From Mycolicibacterium neoaurum ATCC 25795 (GTDB lineage Bacteria > Actinomycetota > Actinomycetes > Mycobacteriales > Mycobacteriaceae), in the NCBI RefSeq assembly GCF_000691525.1, contig NZ_JMDW01000024.1, forward strand, positions 1 to 63,378: DNA of 63,378 nucleotides, read 5' to 3'. The position numbers and the translations under genes are program-made. The notes under the pieces were generated by a model. The model was not told the DNA's origin. It did no database searches and saw nothing but the letters and a program-made list of their open reading frames with translations. This document shows, in pieces, positions 7,565 through 16,292 of this stretch (its first letter is position 1; each line of letters starts with the position of its first letter).

Positions 7565-8244
7565 CCGGGCGCCTGGTGCTGGTGCGGCACGGCCAGTCCC
7601 ATGGAAACGTCGAGCGCCGACTGGACACCCGCCCGCCCGGGGCCGCGCTGACCGAACTCGGGCATCAGCAGGCGCGCACATTCGGCCAGACCTGGTCACA
7701 CCCGGTGGGACTGGTGGCGCACTCGGTGGCGATCAGAGCCCGCGAGACCGCGGCCGGCATCGCCGCCGGACTCGAACTGCCGACGCATCAGTTCGACGGC
7801 ATCCACGAGGTGCAGGTCGGCGACCTGGAGAACCGCAACGATGACGCCGCGATCGATGCCTTCGAGGCCGTGTACCGGCGCTGGCATGGCGGAGACCTCG
7901 ATGTCCCGGTGCCAGGGGGAGAGACCGGACAACAGGTGCTGGACCGGATGGTGCCGGTGCTCACCGAGCTGCGGCTGCGCCACCTCGACGACCGGCGCTG
8001 GACCCGAGACATTCTGGTGGTCAGCCACGGCGCCGCGATCCGACTGGTGGCGGCGGCGCTGGCCGGTGTCGATCCCACCTTCGCGCTGGAGAATCACCTG
8101 AGCAACACCGAATGCGTGGTGCTGAGCCCCATCACGGACGGCCGCTGGAGCTGCGTGCAGTGGGGCGCAGCGACGCCGCCGTTCACCGTGGCGGCACAGC
8201 CGGACGCTCAGACAGCCGAGGCCGACGCGGGCCCGATGGGCTGA
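7561..8244 (+). CDS. Histidine phosphatase family protein (phosphoglycerate-mutase fold)
   Basis: A 227-residue member of branch 1 of the histidine phosphatases. The phospho-acceptor His10 sits in LVRHGQSHGN, and the second catalytic His156 in VVSHGAAIRL; the conserved Arg of IRARETA is also present. Substrate cannot be read from sequence; M. tuberculosis Rv3837c at the same place is annotated as a phosphoglycerate mutase. ATG 7561 overlaps the pheA stop in ATGA. The last 37 bp overlap the convergent Cys-rich gene. Confidence 0.9.
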   Translation: MTGRLVLVRHGQSHGNVERRLDTRPPGAALTELGHQQARTFGQTWSHPVGLVAHSVAIRARETAAGIAAGLELPTHQFDGIHEVQVGDLENRNDDAAIDAFEAVYRRWHGGDLDVPVPGGETGQQVLDRMVPVLTELRLRHLDDRRWTRDILVVSHGAAIRLVAAALAGVDPTFALENHLSNTECVVLSPITDGRWSCVQWGAATPPFTVAAQPDAQTAEADAGPMG

Positions 8245-8423
8245 GCGTCGCGGTCCTCGACACATTCGCAACCGACGGCGAAACAGTCGATGGTGAAGGT
8301 GTGCGCCACTTCCGGGCTGCGGCAATCCGGTTCCGTGCATTCCGGGCGGAGACCGATGTGCACGATCACGGTGCCGTGGCAGTGCTCATGTTCTGCTTCG
8401 CAGTCACGACAGATCCCGCTCAT
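8208..8423 (-). CDS. Small Cys/His-rich protein (71 aa)
   Basis: A 71-residue protein with seven Cys and five His, in pairs that look like metal sites: CRDCEAEHEHCH at the N-terminus, then CTEPDCRSPE and CFAVGCEC. Proteins of this pattern (an early CHGTxIxH motif) occur in many actinobacteria, from memory, without known function. ATG 8423 is the start. It lies 45 bp downstream of the zincin gene and overlaps the 3' end of the histidine-phosphatase gene on the other strand. Zinc or iron-sulfur binding is an inference. Confidence 0.7.
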   Translation of the reverse strand: MSGICRDCEAEHEHCHGTVIVHIGLRPECTEPDCRSPEVAHTFTIDCFAVGCECVEDRDAQPIGPASASAV

Positions 8424-8467
8424 CTGACCAGTGTCCCACCGCCCACCGACAGTGGGCGGTTCCCACG

Positions 8468-8806
8468 CTAGCCCCAGCCCAATTCGTGCAGTCGCTCGTC
8501 ATCGATCCCGAAGTGGTGGGCCAACTCGTGTACCACCGTGATGGCCACCTCCTCGACCACCTCGTCCTCCGAGGCGCACATCTCCAACAGCGCGTCGCGA
8601 TAGATTGTGATGGCATCGGGCAGGGCACCGGCATATGTCGAGTCGCGCTCGGTCAGTGCGATTCCCTCGTAGAGGCCGAGCAGGTCGGGTTCCTCGGGAT
8701 GGCGCCCTTCGACCAGGAAAACCACATTGTTGGCCGCCCTGGCCAGATCGGCGGGGATCAGGTCGAGCGCATCGGAGACGAGTTCCTCGAAGCGCCGAGC
8801 GCTCAT
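8468..8806 (-). CDS. Zincin-like metallopeptidase family protein (Rv3836-like)
   Basis: This 112-residue protein has the metzincin-like motif HELAHHFGID (HExxHxxGxxD) near residue 93. That is the signature of the minimal zincin family (often annotated metallopeptidase family protein, DUF1025). MSARRFEELV and ALLEMCASEDE are family landmarks. Peptidase activity has not been shown for most members. ATG 8806 is 16 bp after the stop of the septum-formation gene, so the two are co-transcribed, as in Rv3835-Rv3836. Confidence 0.88.
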   Translation of the reverse strand: MSARRFEELVSDALDLIPADLARAANNVVFLVEGRHPEEPDLLGLYEGIALTERDSTYAGALPDAITIYRDALLEMCASEDEVVEEVAITVVHELAHHFGIDDERLHELGWG

Positions 8807-8822
8807 CGTTACCGGCACGCGG

Positions 8823-10253
8823 TCAGGGGACCGGCGGTCCGGGCGGCGGGCCGACCGCGGGAGCCGGCACGACGGGCGGAGGCACGGCACCGTCGACCGG
8901 CGCGCCGGGTGGTGGCGGCGCTCCCGGCGGCGGGGGCGCGGGCACGGGGGGACCGTTGAGGAAGGTGTTCCCGCCGGCGGGAGTCTCCGTCGCCGGAGCC
9001 TGGGTGGGCTCCTGGGTCTGCTGCCCGGGCAGGTGCTCGTTGGACTGCGTCTGGTCCGTCGTTGACCCACTGCCGGAGCCACTGGAGCTGCTGGAGCTGC
9101 TGCCGCTGTCACCCTGGTCGTAGGTGATCTGCGACGAGGTGTCCACCGGTGGCATCGGGATGGCGGGGATGCTCAGCCGCTCGTCGGGGATGTCCGGCGG
9201 CGGGACCGGGGGCCTGCCGTTAATCATCAGGGGGCCCTTGGCGCTGTTGAGCAATGTCGACCACCCGCCGTTGCCCAGCGTCGCGCCGATGCTGCAGGAC
9301 ACCTGCCTGCTGCCGGCCGACCAACTCGGCAACGCGATGGTGCTGTAGACCAGCGTCAGTGTCGTCGTACGCAGTTCCAGCGGAGCCAGGTAGGCCTCGG
9401 TGACCCGGGCGCAGTTGTCCTTGACGAAGGTGTCCTGATCAGCTTCGGCGGGCAGGCCCTGCGGGAAATTGTCGGCCAGATTCACCGACCCGGTGACCTC
9501 GAGGGAGTGCGGTCCCGCGCAGTCGACCGGGATGTCGGTGGGCTGATTGGTGGCCGGATCGATGCCCAGGCAGGTGCCGGCGGGCCACACCTTGGATTGG
9601 TCGATATCGGCGACCTTGCCCTGGAACGCCTGTTGCTGGTTGTTGGCACCGGGCAGCTGTAGACCACACAGCATGCGTCGTTCGCCGGCCTGGCGCCAGG
9701 CCTTCTCGCCCGACCACAACAGGCTGACGGTGAACCGTCCGTTCGGGTCGAAGCGATCACCGAGATAACGCTGTACCGCGCTCTGGCACTGTTCCTGGCT
9801 GATCTGCTGGATGCGGGCCGGCGACGGCGGTGCGGCGTCCGGGCCGTACTCGGTGCCAGGGAAGGTGCGCATATCGACCGACTCGGCCACCTCGAAGCGA
9901 TGCTCGGTGGTGCAGTCGACGATCTGGGCGGCATCGGGGGTGCGTTCGGGCCAGTTCAGGCAATCGCCGCCCTTGGCCTTCTCGAACGTGCTGTTACTGC
10001 GCAGGCCCAGCGCACCGGTGCCGGTGTTCAGTCCGGCCAGCCGACCGCCGGCGGCGGTATCGGGGAGAACCGTGATGACGCCGGCGATCATGAGCCCGCC
10101 GAGTGCGGTCAGCAGCAGCGCCCGGCGGGTCGGGCTCAGCGGATTGCTCAGCGACAGCGCATGACGCCAGCGGGAATCCGGTTTCGACGAGGGCTGGGCC
10201 TCGATCGGAAACGGTTCCGCGGCGGCGGGCTCGTCCTCGGGTGGATGCGACAT
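8823..10253 (-). CDS. Septum-formation domain membrane protein (Rv3835-like)
   Basis: A 476-residue single-pass protein: a cytoplasmic N-terminus rich in Pro/Glu/Ala, a TM helix at about residues 46-66 (ALLLTALGGLMIAGVITVL), then an extracytoplasmic part. Two paired Cys-containing repeats (GDCLNWPE...CTTEHRFEVAE and GTCLGIDP...CAGPHSLEVTG) fit the septum_form family. The last 120 residues are Ser- and Pro-rich low complexity. The family is linked to cell division by name only. ATG 10253 is preferred because it starts shortly before the TM; longer in-frame starts run into the serS promoter. Confidence 0.82.
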   Translation of the reverse strand: MSHPPEDEPAAAEPFPIEAQPSSKPDSRWRHALSLSNPLSPTRRALLLTALGGLMIAGVITVLPDTAAGGRLAGLNTGTGALGLRSNSTFEKAKGGDCLNWPERTPDAAQIVDCTTEHRFEVAESVDMRTFPGTEYGPDAAPPSPARIQQISQEQCQSAVQRYLGDRFDPNGRFTVSLLWSGEKAWRQAGERRMLCGLQLPGANNQQQAFQGKVADIDQSKVWPAGTCLGIDPATNQPTDIPVDCAGPHSLEVTGSVNLADNFPQGLPAEADQDTFVKDNCARVTEAYLAPLELRTTTLTLVYSTIALPSWSAGSRQVSCSIGATLGNGGWSTLLNSAKGPLMINGRPPVPPPDIPDERLSIPAIPMPPVDTSSQITYDQGDSGSSSSSSSGSGSGSTTDQTQSNEHLPGQQTQEPTQAPATETPAGGNTFLNGPPVPAPPPPGAPPPPGAPVDGAVPPPVVPAPAVGPPPGPPVP

Positions 10254-10264
10254 CGCCTCCCATT

Positions 10265-10291
10265 GTGACAGGCGTGTCACGATGTGTGACA
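10265..10291. promoter_or_regulatory. Candidate operator with three GTGACA half-sites
   Basis: GTGACA 10265-10270, TGTCAC 10275-10280 and GTGACA 10286-10291 form alternating inverted repeats between two divergent genes. On the minus strand they give GTCACA elements, the half-site reported for MtrA, but spacing differs, so the factor is uncertain. Confidence 0.4.
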
Positions 10292-10353
10292 AGTGATGCA
10301 GTTGTAATGTTATGTGGTTGTGGCCCGCGCTTTCTGGGCGCGTACGGCGCAAG

Positions 10354-10359
10354 TAGGGT
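10354..10359 (+). promoter_or_regulatory. Candidate -10 element for leaderless serS
   Basis: TAGGGT, seven bases before the serS GTG at 10367; no Shine-Dalgarno sequence is present. Confidence 0.45.
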
Positions 10360-10366
10360 TACCGCC

Positions 10367-11620
10367 GTGATCGACCTCAAGCTGCTCCGTGACGACCCCG
10401 AGCGGGTCCGTGCCTCACAGCGTGCGCGCGGTGAGGACCCGGGCCTGGTGGATGCACTGTTGGCCGCCGATGTCGCCCGGCGTGCGGCGGTATCCACCGC
10501 GGACACCCTGCGCGCCGATCAGAAGGTGGCCAGCAAGTCCGTGGGCAAGGCCTCCGCGGCGGAACGACCCGCGCTGCTGGCCCGCGCCAAGGAGCTGGCC
10601 GACGAGGTCAAGGCGGCCGAGGCCGCTCAGGCCGAGGCGGAGGCGGCCTTCACCGCGGCCCACATGGCGGTCTCGAACATCATCGTCGACGGTGTGCCCG
10701 CCGGGGGTGAGGACGATTTCGTGGTCCTCGACACCGTGGGAACACCGGCGGAGATCGAAAGCCCCCGCGACCACCTCGAGCTGGGTGAGGCGCTCGGGCT
10801 GATCGACATGGAACGCGGCGCCAAGGTATCGGGCTCGCGGTTCTACTTCCTGACCGGCCGCGGCGCCCTCCTGCAGTTGGGTCTGCTGCAGCTGGCGGTC
10901 CGGCTGGCCACCGAGAACGGTTTCACGCTGATGATCCCGCCGGTGCTGGTGCGCCCGGAGGTCATGGCGGGCACCGGGTTCCTTGGCTCGCACGCCGACG
11001 AGATCTACCACCTCGACGATGACGATTTGTATCTCGTCGGTACCTCGGAGGTGCCGCTGGCCGGCTATCACAGCGACGAGATCCTGGACCTGGCCGACGG
11101 GCCCAAGCGCTATGCGGGTTGGTCGTCGTGCTTCCGCCGGGAAGCCGGCAGCTATGGCAAGGACACCCGCGGCATCATCCGGGTGCACCAGTTCGACAAG
11201 GTCGAGGCGTTCGTCTACTGCCGTCCCGAGGATGCCGAAGTCGAGCATCAGCGGCTGTTGGGCTGGCAGCGCGAGATGCTGGCGGCCATCGAGGTGCCCT
11301 ACCGCGTCATCGACGTCGCTGCCGGCGACCTCGGCTCGTCCGCGGCGCGCAAATATGACTGTGAGGCATGGGTTCCCACCCAGAGCACCTACCGCGAGCT
11401 GACCTCGACGTCGAATTGTTCGACGTTCCAGGCGCGTCGGTTGTCGACCCGCTATCGCGACGAGAACGGCAAACCGCAGACTGCGGCGACCCTGAACGGC
11501 ACACTGGCGACCACCCGCTGGCTGGTGGCGATCCTGGAGAACCATCAGCAGGCCGACGGCAGCGTCCGGGTCCCCCCGGCACTGGTGCCCTACGTAGGTA
11601 CGGAGGTACTGACACCGTGA
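10367..11620 (+). CDS. serS: Seryl-tRNA synthetase
   Basis: A 417-residue class II synthetase that charges tRNA-Ser. Residues about 1-110 are the Ala/Glu-rich antiparallel coiled-coil arm that reads the tRNA variable arm. The catalytic domain has motif 2 (SCFRREAGSYGKDTRGIIR) and motif 3 (GTLATTRWLVAILEN), plus the TSEVPL serine-site loop. GTG 10367 (MIDLKLLRDD) matches the family N-terminus. It shares a GTGA overlap with the DUF5718 gene, so at least serS and that gene, probably the MOSC gene too, form an operon. Confidence 0.97.
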   Translation: MIDLKLLRDDPERVRASQRARGEDPGLVDALLAADVARRAAVSTADTLRADQKVASKSVGKASAAERPALLARAKELADEVKAAEAAQAEAEAAFTAAHMAVSNIIVDGVPAGGEDDFVVLDTVGTPAEIESPRDHLELGEALGLIDMERGAKVSGSRFYFLTGRGALLQLGLLQLAVRLATENGFTLMIPPVLVRPEVMAGTGFLGSHADEIYHLDDDDLYLVGTSEVPLAGYHSDEILDLADGPKRYAGWSSCFRREAGSYGKDTRGIIRVHQFDKVEAFVYCRPEDAEVEHQRLLGWQREMLAAIEVPYRVIDVAAGDLGSSAARKYDCEAWVPTQSTYRELTSTSNCSTFQARRLSTRYRDENGKPQTAATLNGTLATTRWLVAILENHQQADGSVRVPPALVPYVGTEVLTP

Positions 11621-12420
11621 TCGACATCGATATCGAAGAGCTGCGCACGTGGTTCGGCTTCGGGGTGGCGGGCAACTTCGCCGGACACCTCGAACAGGCT
11701 GGCGAGGCAGTCGATTTCGCGAATGTGCAGAGTCACGGTGCGGCGCCCAAGGGAATCTTCCCGTGGTACGCGCCGGGTGCCGACGGTTTCCTCGGTGAGT
11801 TCCCGCTCTCGCACGATTCCATCACGCTGCCTGCCAGCGACGAACCGCTGAACCTGCAGATCGAGCCCGAGGTGGGCCTGGCCTGCCGGGTGCACTGGAA
11901 CGGTGACACCGTCGCCAGGCTGGAACCCTTCGCGCTCGGTGCCTTCAACGACTGCTCGATCCGTCGTCCGGGTGCCCGCAAGATCAGCGACAAGAAGAAC
12001 TGGGGACCGGCATCCAAGGGCGTGGCGCGCCGGTTCTACGACATCAGTGACCTGACCCCGGACGGGCCGACCGCGACCCTGCGGTTGGTGTGTTTCCTGC
12101 GCGGCGCCGACGGTCAGGAGCGGGAGTACGGTGTCGACAGTCCGTTGCTCGGTTACTCCTATTACGGAGAGGTCCTGCTGGACTGGATCACCGAGCGGCT
12201 GGCCAACCAGAAAGGCTCCGAGGGCACTCCGCTGGAGGACGTCGGCGCGCTCATGGTGGCCTCCGGGCGTCCCGAGAATGTGCTGATCGGCATCGGTGCC
12301 ACCAAGTACACCGCGCTTGGTGAGTCGACGTACCTGACCGCGGGTGACCAGGCCGTGGTGCGCGTCTACGACACCGCTTCCGAGGCCGTATCCGAACTGC
12401 GCCAGACGGTTTCGGGATAG
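11617..12420 (+). CDS. DUF5718-type protein
   Basis: This 267-residue soluble protein begins with the characteristic EELRTWFGFGVAGNFAGHLE and resembles DUF5718. The later parts (LQIEPEVGLACRV, FNDCSIRRPGA, GALMVASGRPENVLIGIG) recall the fumarylacetoacetate-hydrolase fold, whose metal ligands are acidic; E and D residues are available but I cannot assign them. No signal peptide. GTG 11617 overlaps the serS stop (GTGA). Co-translation with a synthetase suggests a housekeeping role, but the function is unknown. Confidence 0.72.
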   Translation: MIDIDIEELRTWFGFGVAGNFAGHLEQAGEAVDFANVQSHGAAPKGIFPWYAPGADGFLGEFPLSHDSITLPASDEPLNLQIEPEVGLACRVHWNGDTVARLEPFALGAFNDCSIRRPGARKISDKKNWGPASKGVARRFYDISDLTPDGPTATLRLVCFLRGADGQEREYGVDSPLLGYSYYGEVLLDWITERLANQKGSEGTPLEDVGALMVASGRPENVLIGIGATKYTALGESTYLTAGDQAVVRVYDTASEAVSELRQTVSG

Positions 12421-12426
12421 GTCGCG

Positions 12427-13422
12427 GTGGCCACCCAGCCCGCTCTGCCCAAAGTGGCTGAGCTGTGGCGTTTCCCGGTCAAGTCGATGGGCGGCTGCCG
12501 AGTCGATCGGGTGGCCGTCGACGCGCGCGGCGTGCACGCCGACCGATTGTGGGCCGTCCGCGATGTCGACAAGGGTGTGACGGCCTCGGCGCGGCGAATT
12601 CCGGCGCTGTTGGGTTGCACCGCAAGGTATCTGGCCGAACCCGATGAGCAGGCCGGACCGGGTCGCGTTCCTCCGGTGGCCGTCACCTTTCCCGACGGAC
12701 GCGAGCTGACCAGCGACGACCCGGTTATCCACACGGCGCTCTCCGAGCTGGTGGGCCGACAGGTTCGGTTGACCGCCCTTCCGCCGGTCGGGGACACCAG
12801 CGCGCACCGGATGAAGGTGTCCGATTCGCTGGACAACTATCGTCCCGAACAGGTGCGCAAGGACTTCGGGCTCGCCGACGGTGAACCGTTGCCGGACACC
12901 TCGGTGTTCGCGACCAAGGACATCATCACGCTGGCCCGGTACTCCACGCCGCCGGGCACCTTCGTCGACCTCGCCCCGCTGCATCTGATGAGCACCGCAA
13001 GTCTGCGGAACCTCACCGGCGGCACCCTCGATGTGCGCCGGTTCCGGCCAAATGTGCTGGTCGACATCGTCGATGACGAGCGTCTGTTCCCCGAATCAAA
13101 TTGGGTGGCAGGCCAATTGAGTATCGGATCGGCCATGTTGCGGGTGACGATCCCTACCATTCGGTGTGTCGTGCCGACCCGACCGCAGCCCGGGATCGAG
13201 CTCGACAAGACCATCACCAGGGCGCTGGCCGAACGTACCGACCGATTCCTCGGGGTGTACATCGACGTGTTGACCCCCGGTGTGCTGAGCGTCGGCGACG
13301 AGGTACACGTGCGGTCCGCCGATCCGCCCACCGCGCTGCAGCGGGCGGCCACGAACGCCACCCGATCGGCGACCCGCGCTGCGCAGTGGCTGCTGGAGCA
13401 GACGGTGATGCGGGTGCGCTAG
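12427..13422 (+). CDS. MOSC domain-containing protein
   Basis: A 331-residue protein with an N-terminal MOSC beta-barrel (LWRFPVKSMGGCRVDRVAVD...RLWAVRD) and a C-terminal MOSC domain (RRFRPNVLVDI, then IPTIRCVVPTRPQPGIE). In this family a conserved Cys in the second segment binds the molybdenum cofactor sulfur; the Cys of TIRCVVPT is the likely one. Members include mARC-type N-reductases. There is no fused ferredoxin domain, so an external electron donor would be needed. GTG 12427 lies 6 bp after the DUF5718 stop. The 3' end overlaps the convergent gene by 4 bp. Confidence 0.85.
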   Translation: MATQPALPKVAELWRFPVKSMGGCRVDRVAVDARGVHADRLWAVRDVDKGVTASARRIPALLGCTARYLAEPDEQAGPGRVPPVAVTFPDGRELTSDDPVIHTALSELVGRQVRLTALPPVGDTSAHRMKVSDSLDNYRPEQVRKDFGLADGEPLPDTSVFATKDIITLARYSTPPGTFVDLAPLHLMSTASLRNLTGGTLDVRRFRPNVLVDIVDDERLFPESNWVAGQLSIGSAMLRVTIPTIRCVVPTRPQPGIELDKTITRALAERTDRFLGVYIDVLTPGVLSVGDEVHVRSADPPTALQRAATNATRSATRAAQWLLEQTVMRVR

Positions 13423-13763
13423 CCACCGAGCAGTTCGTCGAGGACGCTGACGAACTCGGTGGGGCGCAACGGCGTGAACGCGGGCGCGGGTTGGGTGCCA
13501 GGCACGTCGAGGACCACCAGGGTGGACTTGATGGGTCGCCAGATGTCCAGTGGCATCCACCGGCGCGGATCGGTGCTTCCCCAGATCCGGAAACGCTCGG
13601 TGATCAGACCGAGGGATTCGGCCCGGTAGGAACGCACGGCCCGCAGCGGGATCACCTTCGAGGTCCCCGACGGGAAGTGGTACCGCCGCAAGGTGATCGC
13701 CTGGCGATCCAGCAGCACCATGCCGTCGTCGTAGACCGGTGCCACCGGCTGCGGCGCACTCAT
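13419..13763 (-). CDS. Small conserved protein coupled to the MBL-Rieske gene (Rv3819-like)
   Basis: A 114-residue protein without TM segments. The alternation of short hydrophobic strands (VYDDGMVLLD, AITLRRYHFPSG, KVIPLRAVRSY, TERFRIWGST) looks like a PH-type or split beta-barrel. ATG 13763 overlaps the stop of the upstream MBL-Rieske gene in ATGA, so both proteins are made together. M. tuberculosis Rv3819 (also just over 110 residues) holds the same place after Rv3818. It may be an accessory subunit; this is inference from context only. Confidence 0.72.
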   Translation of the reverse strand: MSAPQPVAPVYDDGMVLLDRQAITLRRYHFPSGTSKVIPLRAVRSYRAESLGLITERFRIWGSTDPRRWMPLDIWRPIKSTLVVLDVPGTQPAPAFTPLRPTEFVSVLDELLGG

Positions 13764-15304
13764 AATCGCGCGGTTCGCAGGGGGTGGCCCTTGGCGGTCA
13801 GGCAGCGGCCGTTCTCCAGGTTCCACTGCCAGCCGTGCAGGTTGCAGGTCAGCGTGTTGCCCTCGACCACACCGAACTTGGACAGGTCGGCCTTCAGGTG
13901 CGGGCAGCGCCGCTGGATCTCCCAGCCCGCCAGGGTCGTCGATGCGCTGTCATCATGTGCCTCGGCGAACCAGCCGTCGGCATAGGCGATGCGCTCATCG
14001 GTGAGGCATTTGAAGAAGGTGTACAGGTATTCGTTGTATCCGCCGACCCGCCAGGCCCGGAACCGGGTGGACAGGAAGATGGTATTCACCCAGTCCGGTT
14101 CGTTGTCGCGGATCACGGTGCGGACCAGTTCCGGTGCGATCGCGAACCCGTAGCGGAACTTCTCGTCGGGAATCGCTTCGCGCACAGCGCGCTTGGGGAA
14201 ATCGAGCACCACGGTCTCGGGGCCGATGCGCAGTTCCACCGGATAGCCGATGCCGTCGCAGATCTGATCGGAGGCAAGCATTATCGGCTCGAACCGCGCG
14301 CGCAACGGTTCCAGCAGCGGTTCGCCCTCGGCCGGCGCCCAGGACGCCTTCTCGGCCGCGAGGACGGGTGCCTGGCGCTCGGCGTAGGCCGCGATGTAAT
14401 CGGCCTTGCCGGTGGTGAACACCGACTCGGGATCATCGATGGGATGGGTCAACGAATTCAGTTCCGAGCCGGTGAAATCGGCCGTCGAGCCGGGAACCAT
14501 GAGCAGGCCGCCGTTGTGTCCGTGGCTCTTCAGCTGGTCGAGGAAGACCATCTGGTCGGGGAAGATGTTGGCGGGATCGCCGTGGTCGTCGTTGAGATCG
14601 CGCAGTTCCGGGTCCAGGAAGCACGGCGGCCCGGCCGAGGGCACCACCCAGCTGGCTCCCACCTGGGCGATGTACTGGCGACAACGATCCATCTGACGCT
14701 GCCGTTTCTGGACGCCGAAGGCTTCCTTGGCGCGCGCGGGCATGTCATAGACCATCGGGTACCAGATGGCCCCGGAGTACTGCAGCATGTGCACGTCGAT
14801 GTGGCCGAATTCGGACACCAGGACATCCAGGTCGATGGGGCGGGCGTCATTCATGTTGAAAGCGGTCGTGGTGCCGTCGGAGACCACCAGCCCGGAGTCG
14901 CCGATCGGGCCGTCGGCGGGTGCCCGCAGCGCGATGATCATCACGTCGAGGTCACCCTTGGGGCCGCTGATGCGGTGCTTGACCGAGTCGGTGGTCTCGA
15001 AGAAGGTGTGGAAGCCCAGCGCTTCCAGCTCGCGGCGCAGATCCGGAACCGGGTAGTCGGGGAGCAGCACGGTGGCGTCCTTGTTGACGTGCGCGCGCAA
15101 CAGGGCCGGATCGAAGTGGTCCTTGTGCAGGTGGCTGACGTAGAGATAGTCGCAGTCGCCGAGGGCGTCCCAGTCCAGGCCGGAGTTGTCCGGGAAGGGG
15201 AACCACGAGGCGAAGTAGGCGGGGTTGACCCAGGGGTCGCACAGGATGCTGCCGGCCTCCGTCTCGATCCGGAAACCGGCGTGTCCGATGCTTGTGACCT
15301 GCAC
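13760..15304 (-). CDS. Metallo-beta-lactamase / Rieske [2Fe-2S] fusion protein (Rv3818-like)
   Basis: A 514-residue two-domain protein. The N-terminal MBL fold (about 1-300) has the metal motif H58-L-H60-K-D62-H63. The C-terminal Rieske domain has CPHL (C467, H469) and CNLH (C487, H490), the full ligand set of a [2Fe-2S] cluster. The same two domains occur in CMP-Neu5Ac hydroxylase, in the opposite order, so an oxidation or hydroxylation of a polar substrate is possible; the substrate is unknown. GTG 15304 has a GAAGGGG ribosome-binding site and gives nearly the length of Rv3818. No signal peptide is seen. Confidence 0.88.
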   Translation of the reverse strand: MQVTSIGHAGFRIETEAGSILCDPWVNPAYFASWFPFPDNSGLDWDALGDCDYLYVSHLHKDHFDPALLRAHVNKDATVLLPDYPVPDLRRELEALGFHTFFETTDSVKHRISGPKGDLDVMIIALRAPADGPIGDSGLVVSDGTTTAFNMNDARPIDLDVLVSEFGHIDVHMLQYSGAIWYPMVYDMPARAKEAFGVQKRQRQMDRCRQYIAQVGASWVVPSAGPPCFLDPELRDLNDDHGDPANIFPDQMVFLDQLKSHGHNGGLLMVPGSTADFTGSELNSLTHPIDDPESVFTTGKADYIAAYAERQAPVLAAEKASWAPAEGEPLLEPLRARFEPIMLASDQICDGIGYPVELRIGPETVVLDFPKRAVREAIPDEKFRYGFAIAPELVRTVIRDNEPDWVNTIFLSTRFRAWRVGGYNEYLYTFFKCLTDERIAYADGWFAEAHDDSASTTLAGWEIQRRCPHLKADLSKFGVVEGNTLTCNLHGWQWNLENGRCLTAKGHPLRTARL

Positions 15305-15389
15305 GTATAGCCCCTTCGGTGGTCTGTTGCCCGATGACGAGTTTACCGCCAGCGCGGATGCTCTTCCGCCTCGGCGCACAGCGAGTGGC

Positions 15390-15395
15390 TACGCT
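15390..15395 (+). promoter_or_regulatory. Candidate -10 element for the leaderless acyltransferase gene
   Basis: TACGCT, seven bases before GTG 15403. It supports that GTG as start over an ATG at 15358. Confidence 0.45.
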
Positions 15396-15402
15396 TACTC
15401 CC

Positions 15403-16176
15403 GTGGAGCCGGTATACGGGACTGTCATTCAAGCCGCCCGCCTGGTGTGGCGGTTGCAGGGCTTGAAGTTCACTGTCACCGGGGTGGAGAACCTGCCGGT
15501 CACCGGTGGTGCGGTGATCGCGGTCAACCACACCAGCTACTTCGATTTCACCTTCGTCGGTCTGCCCGCCTACAAACAGGGGCGCGGCCGGAAGGTGCGT
15601 TTCATGGCCAAGAAAGAGGTCTTCGATCACAAGATCGGCGGACCCATCATGCGCAAGCTGCGCCATATCGAAGTCGACAGGGACAGCGGGGCCGACTCCT
15701 TCACCGCGGCCTGCGCGGCGCTGCGGGCCGGTGAGCTGGTGGGTGTGTACCCGGAGGCCACCATCAGCCGCAGCTTCGAGATCAAGGCGCTGAAGTCCGG
15801 TGCGGCCCGGATGGCCATCGACGCCGATGTGCCGATCATCCCGCACATCGTCTGGGGCGCCCAGCGCATCTGGACCAAGGGGCATCCCAAGAACATGCGC
15901 AGACCCAAGGTGCCGATTTCGGTCGCGGTGGGGGAGCCGATCTATCCGACGTTGCCACCGACCGAGCTGACGGCGTTGTTGCGCCACCGCATGCAGCATC
16001 TGCTCGAGCAGGTTCAGGACGATTACGGTCCGCATCCTGCCGGTGAGTTCTGGGTGCCGCATCGACTGGGCGGCGGCGCCCCGACCTTGGCCGAGGCCGA
16101 CCGGATGGACATGCAGGAGGCCGCCGAGAAGGCCGCGCGGCGCGCGGCGCGGCAGCGCGATGAGTCGCCGGAGTAG
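15403..16176 (+). CDS. 1-acyl-glycerol-3-phosphate acyltransferase (PlsC family, Rv3816c-like)
   Basis: A 257-residue acyltransferase that probably adds the second acyl chain in phosphatidate synthesis. Motif I is NHTSYFDF (H-x4-D), motif III VGVYPEATIS (EAT in place of the common EGT), and motif IV IIPHIVWG. GTG 15403 (VEPVYGT) matches the M. tuberculosis Rv3816c N-terminus and has leaderless promoter spacing. M. tuberculosis has three tandem paralogues here (Rv3814c-Rv3816c); this genome has one. A HAD phosphatase follows after a short gap. Confidence 0.88.
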   Translation: MEPVYGTVIQAARLVWRLQGLKFTVTGVENLPVTGGAVIAVNHTSYFDFTFVGLPAYKQGRGRKVRFMAKKEVFDHKIGGPIMRKLRHIEVDRDSGADSFTAACAALRAGELVGVYPEATISRSFEIKALKSGAARMAIDADVPIIPHIVWGAQRIWTKGHPKNMRRPKVPISVAVGEPIYPTLPPTELTALLRHRMQHLLEQVQDDYGPHPAGEFWVPHRLGGGAPTLAEADRMDMQEAAEKAARRAARQRDESPE

Positions 16177-16292
16177 GGAAGCCCGCATTCCCACCTATGA
16201 CGTTCGAGCTTGAGGATGGCGATGACCGCTGTGTTGCACCCAGACCACCCGTCGCACCCGGGCCCCAGCGTGCCCCGGGCGGGGCGCCGGTG

